NCBI GenBank assembly: GCA_905215405.1
Contig: CAJMQE010000055.1
Location: forward strand, 1-24,849
Length of the DNA stretch: 24,849 nt
From: an uncultured bacterium
GTDB lineage: Bacteria > Bacillota > Clostridia > Lachnospirales > Lachnospiraceae
Direction of reading: 5' to 3'
Program-made: the position numbers and the translations under genes
Notes under the pieces: generated by a model
Databases searched by the model: none
What the model was told of the DNA's origin: nothing
Seen by the model: the letters and a program-made list of their open reading frames with translations, nothing else
Part shown: positions 22,214 to 24,849 of the stretch, piece by piece
Numbering within the stretch: position 1 is the first letter of the stretch
Layout: each line of letters opens with the position of its first letter

Positions 22214-24127
22214 TCACAACATCAATTTAAATAGTCTGGCCCCATGTTTTGCAACTTCTGCAGAAAGCACATCGCCCTTATATTCTTGTGTCTGATGCCT
22301 CCATAAATCTCTGATTCTTATCTGTTCAAACTCGCCTACCGTGCTTCCTTGCTCCTTGCTATCACCATTGTAATAACCACTTTCTATTTGCTTATTCTGC
22401 AACAGATCCATCAGAGCAACTGTAATTGTCCTGTCGTATTCTCCTACATTGAACACTGCAAGATAAATGCTTTGATCATCCCCTTCACTGCGCCATATGA
22501 TCGTATCATTTGTTCTTGCATATTCCCTGGCTCCATACGAATGTGCCAGCAGTGCCAACACCTCCTGATTAGTAAGTAGTGATCGCGTCCAGGCATCATT
22601 GTCTCTTAATTCTCCACCCATCATCAGTGGTGAGCGAAATATGCACCAAAGTGTCATCATTGTAATCTGTTCGTCTTTTGTGAAATTTGTATACCTGGCA
22701 TTTTGATCATGACCAGGTGTATTCAGGCCAATATGCCCAAGTGGCAGCATATCGCAGTCTGGCCAGCAACCATTTCCTACATATGGACTCCACTGTCTGC
22801 ATAATGTGAACATCTGATATAATTGTTCCCAATTATCCCAGAAATCTCCTGTCATTCTCCACATATTAGCATTTTGCGATAAATGTGCAGCTTCTGAAAG
22901 CACAGCCGGTCCTGGTGACAGACTGAGAACCATTGCTCTGCCCGAACGATCTATTGCCTTACGAATCATTTCGATTTCTTTTTTTGCAGAATAAGGATGC
23001 TGTGGATCGAATTCAGTATTTGCAATGTCATCCACTTTTACAAAATCAATACCCCAGCTGGCATAAAGTTCAAAAACAGAGTCATAATATTCCTGTGCTC
23101 CTTCTGCATCCGGATTCACTCCATACATATCTGTGTTCCATGGGCAGACCGAGAACTTCTGTGCTATATCTCTTGCCGTCTTGGTACTTCCCTTAATCGG
23201 TATTGCTGCATGCACGGCCTGTCTTGGAATCCCCCGCATCATGTGTATTCCAAATTTCAACCCTAGTCCATGAATAAACGCGGCAATTTTCTGAAATCCC
23301 ACTCCATCTTTTGCAGAAGGGAAACGATTCACTGCAGGAATTAGCCTTGCATACCGATCCATTTCCAGTGGATAAAAATCATTATATTCTGTAGATACTG
23401 CCTGTGGTTCATACCATTGTATATCACAAACAATATACTCCCATCCATATTTTTTTAGATGCTCTGCCATATAGACCGCATTGCCTTTTAGTTGCTCTTC
23501 ATTTACAGCAGCACCATAACAGTCCCAACTGTTCCAGCCCATTGGCGGTAATTGTGCGCAAACTTCTTTGTTGCGTTTCCAGTCGCTGGTATGATGAATT
23601 GACTCCACCGTGTCTTTTTTGATTCTTTCATCCGTTACAATATATTTAACTCCATCCGGAATTGCTTTCAGTTCCGTTTTATAAAATGTTGGAAATGCCT
23701 TATATTTGTCCAGATCACTAATTGGAATCCAATACATATTCTCCTTAAATGTCCCCATTCTAGTCCTGACAAAACTATGACAATCCAATTCTTTCGTTCC
23801 ACGCGGTTTGCATAAATAATAGAATGATATTTCGTGACAACAATCGTACTCCTTCAGACTTCCTATGCCAGAAAAGAAATTCTCATGAACAAACACCAAT
23901 CGCTCAACTTCATAATGAACTCCGGTCTCTTCGAAAATTTCCCGTTCGATTGCTTCATCTGCCTTTTCATTTATATGTACGCCCCCACCGACAGAATAAT
24001 AGTAATCATCCTCACTGTTTTCATTCTTCGCTAATAAAATACAGCCATCTTCAATAATTACCGCCCCAACTCTGTATCGAAACCAGTGGTTTCCATATGT
24101 AAAACAACAATCCTTCTCCAATTTCAT
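22214..24127 (-). CDS. Nudix hydrolase fused to GH27 glycosidase (alpha-galactosidase type)
   Basis: A single 637-residue frame with two unrelated enzymes. Residues 1-175 form a Nudix hydrolase: the full Nudix box lies at 48-70, from the G of GGGVHINE through REIFEETGV, and WIPISDLDKYKAFPTF near 143-157 is a usual Nudix C-terminal segment. From about 193 (LPPMGWNSWDCYG) runs a complete GH27 enzyme: DIQWYEP, the nucleophile region DFVKVDD with D366, the acid/base region RMTGDFWDNW with D428, and a C-terminal beta domain ending HGARLFKLML. GH27 includes alpha-galactosidases and related activities. No signal peptide. An ATG at 24127 with AGGA ten bases upstream is preferred; one at 24157 adds 10 residues but has only a weak GGG. 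No stop codon separates the halves. Confidence 0.82.
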   Translation of the reverse strand: MKLEKDCCFTYGNHWFRYRVGAVIIEDGCILLAKNENSEDDYYYSVGGGVHINEKADEAIEREIFEETGVHYEVERLVFVHENFFSGIGSLKEYDCCHEISFYYLCKPRGTKELDCHSFVRTRMGTFKENMYWIPISDLDKYKAFPTFYKTELKAIPDGVKYIVTDERIKKDTVESIHHTSDWKRNKEVCAQLPPMGWNSWDCYGAAVNEEQLKGNAVYMAEHLKKYGWEYIVCDIQWYEPQAVSTEYNDFYPLEMDRYARLIPAVNRFPSAKDGVGFQKIAAFIHGLGLKFGIHMMRGIPRQAVHAAIPIKGSTKTARDIAQKFSVCPWNTDMYGVNPDAEGAQEYYDSVFELYASWGIDFVKVDDIANTEFDPQHPYSAKKEIEMIRKAIDRSGRAMVLSLSPGPAVLSEAAHLSQNANMWRMTGDFWDNWEQLYQMFTLCRQWSPYVGNGCWPDCDMLPLGHIGLNTPGHDQNARYTNFTKDEQITMMTLWCIFRSPLMMGGELRDNDAWTRSLLTNQEVLALLAHSYGAREYARTNDTIIWRSEGDDQSIYLAVFNVGEYDRTITVALMDLLQNKQIESGYYNGDSKEQGSTVGEFEQIRIRDLWRHQTQEYKGDVLSAEVAKHGARLFKLML

Positions 24128-24173
24128 CACCTTTGCTTCCTCACAAACAGTCTTCATTTTACCCGTTACAAAT

Positions 24174-24659
24174 CTAACATTGCATTTTATAATCCATCAG
24201 CCTACCCGCATATTCAGGATTGATGCTGTTTTCTCTGTATTCCTGAAAATGAAATCCTACACTCTCATAATTTTTCTGTGCAGGAATCAATCCTTCATCC
24301 GTTGTGACCAGAATACTTTTGGCTTTCGTTAATTTCATTCTTATAATTGCCTCGTGTAACTGCCTTTTCCCATATCCTTTTCCCTTGTATTTTGATGCAA
24401 TACAATTATGACCTACCTCTATGTATTCAGGCAGATGCCGGGGATCCCAGCAGATAAATCCAATCGGAATATTATCTTTAACCGATACGAAACCGCAAGC
24501 ATCAGCGATTTTTATATGATCATAAAAAAAGGTATCCGACTCCTGCCAATTCGTTAGCCAGTCTTTTTCATATCTCTTATCAAAAGAATACCCATCCCGA
24601 AGCAGCAAGAGAATTGTCCCTCTTTCAAAATCACTGAACTTCTTAAATTGTAAATCCAT
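24174..24659 (-). CDS. GNAT family N-acetyltransferase
   Basis: A 161-residue GNAT protein. YIEVGHNCIASKYKGKGYGKRQL (about 78-100) holds the acetyl-CoA loop KYKGKGYGKRQLHEA, and TTDEGLIPAQKNYESVGF the conserved motif B. The N-terminal part (MDLQFKKFSDFERGTI) is typical of a subgroup common in Firmicutes; the acceptor is unknown. The start at 24659 is set by GGAGG eight bases upstream; an ATG at 24701 would add 14 residues but would place that ribosome binding site inside the gene. It is first on a probable transcript with the Nudix-GH27 gene, which starts 46 bases after its stop. Confidence 0.85.
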   Translation of the reverse strand: MDLQFKKFSDFERGTILLLLRDGYSFDKRYEKDWLTNWQESDTFFYDHIKIADACGFVSVKDNIPIGFICWDPRHLPEYIEVGHNCIASKYKGKGYGKRQLHEAIIRMKLTKAKSILVTTDEGLIPAQKNYESVGFHFQEYRENSINPEYAGRLMDYKMQC

Positions 24660-24717
24660 TTCAATATCCTCCATAGAACATGCGACTAATATATATGACA
24701 TAACAAAGTTTATATCG

Positions 24718-24726
24718 ATTATAGCA
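24718..24726 (-). promoter_or_regulatory. Extended -10 promoter of GNAT / Nudix-GH27 transcript
   Basis: Minus-strand TGCTATAAT is an extended -10 with perfect TATAAT at 24718-24723. The -35 region has only TTGTGA at a 20-base spacing. The start would be about 50 bases before the GNAT ATG. Confidence 0.5.
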
Positions 24727-24799
24727 TATTCTCATTTTTAAAATCACAAAGAATACGATTCCAAGATTTACTCTGTTTACTTAAAATATCGCTGTTTAT

Positions 24800-24849
24800 G
24801 AGGCTTCGTGTATAGTTGTGGCTAACTCCACCTCAAATTTATAAATTTA
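24800..24849. repeat. Right copy of 50-bp inverted repeat at window end
   Basis: Exact reverse complement of 4-53, beginning GAGGCTTCGTGTATAG and running out of the window. The bases just inside the two copies differ (54-61 TTATTTAT against 24792-24799 CTGTTTAT), so the repeat boundary is sharp. The repeated element would extend rightward. Internal complementarity (GAGG with CCTC, GTGG with CCAC) could form a hairpin. Confidence 0.9.

Noticed and set aside
1..24849. Circular plasmid or phage suggested by matching ends
   Set aside because: The end repeats are inverted, not direct, and the content is ordinary chromosomal genes with no replication, mobilisation or phage gene.

Overview
The window is about 24.8 kb of low-GC, gene-dense chromosomal DNA that looks like a gut Clostridia, most likely Lachnospiraceae. 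The grounds are strong AGGAGG-type ribosome binding sites, an iscR-iscS-iscU-mnmA operon, a SpoVB-like flippase, a DUF3784 protein, an orphan YvyF-type protein without flagellar genes, and a GH115 enzyme. No tRNA, rRNA, CRISPR, phage or intact transposase gene is visible. Both ends carry the same perfect 50-bp sequence in inverted orientation, so the window sits between two copies of one repeat, possibly ends of an insertion sequence.

Layout from the left. A PHP phosphatase (histidinol-phosphatase type) and a small DUF3784 membrane protein run rightward and end at a long hairpin terminator. A 354-bp gene-free stretch with short tandem repeats follows. Then come leftward genes: a GNAT acetyltransferase, a cytoplasmic GH13 amylase-family enzyme, and the Fe-S/tRNA-thiolation operon iscR-iscS-iscU-mnmA. 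The operon has a clear promoter and an Rrf2-type dyad. The GH13 promoter lies inside the terminator hairpin of that operon. A divergent SpoVB/MATE flippase follows, then a leftward EamA exporter plus GNAT pair, then homoserine dehydrogenase. A rightward DUF2798 membrane protein has an elaborate leader with an operator-like dyad, a promoter and a terminator-like hairpin.

The right half is more accessory. An orphan YvyF-like zinc-ribbon/HTH gene has a roughly 310-nt leader containing direct repeats. Next is a leftward operon of SLC13 anion transporter, enolase-superfamily sugar-acid dehydratase (galactonate dehydratase-like) and DUF554 membrane protein. Upstream of it lies a GH115 gene (alpha-glucuronidase family) with a divergent AraC regulator. 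Together these suggest release, uptake and dehydration of a plant-derived sugar acid, though no oxidoreductase or aldolase is present to complete a pathway. The last block holds a lipoprotein of unknown function, a LysR regulator, a Nudix hydrolase fused to a GH27 (alpha-galactosidase-type) glycosidase, and a GNAT acetyltransferase.

Most of the window is ordinary. The most unusual items are the Nudix-GH27 fusion, the GH115/sugar-acid cluster, the inverted repeats at the window ends, and several compact regulatory arrangements. I found no clear evidence for a wholly new system.
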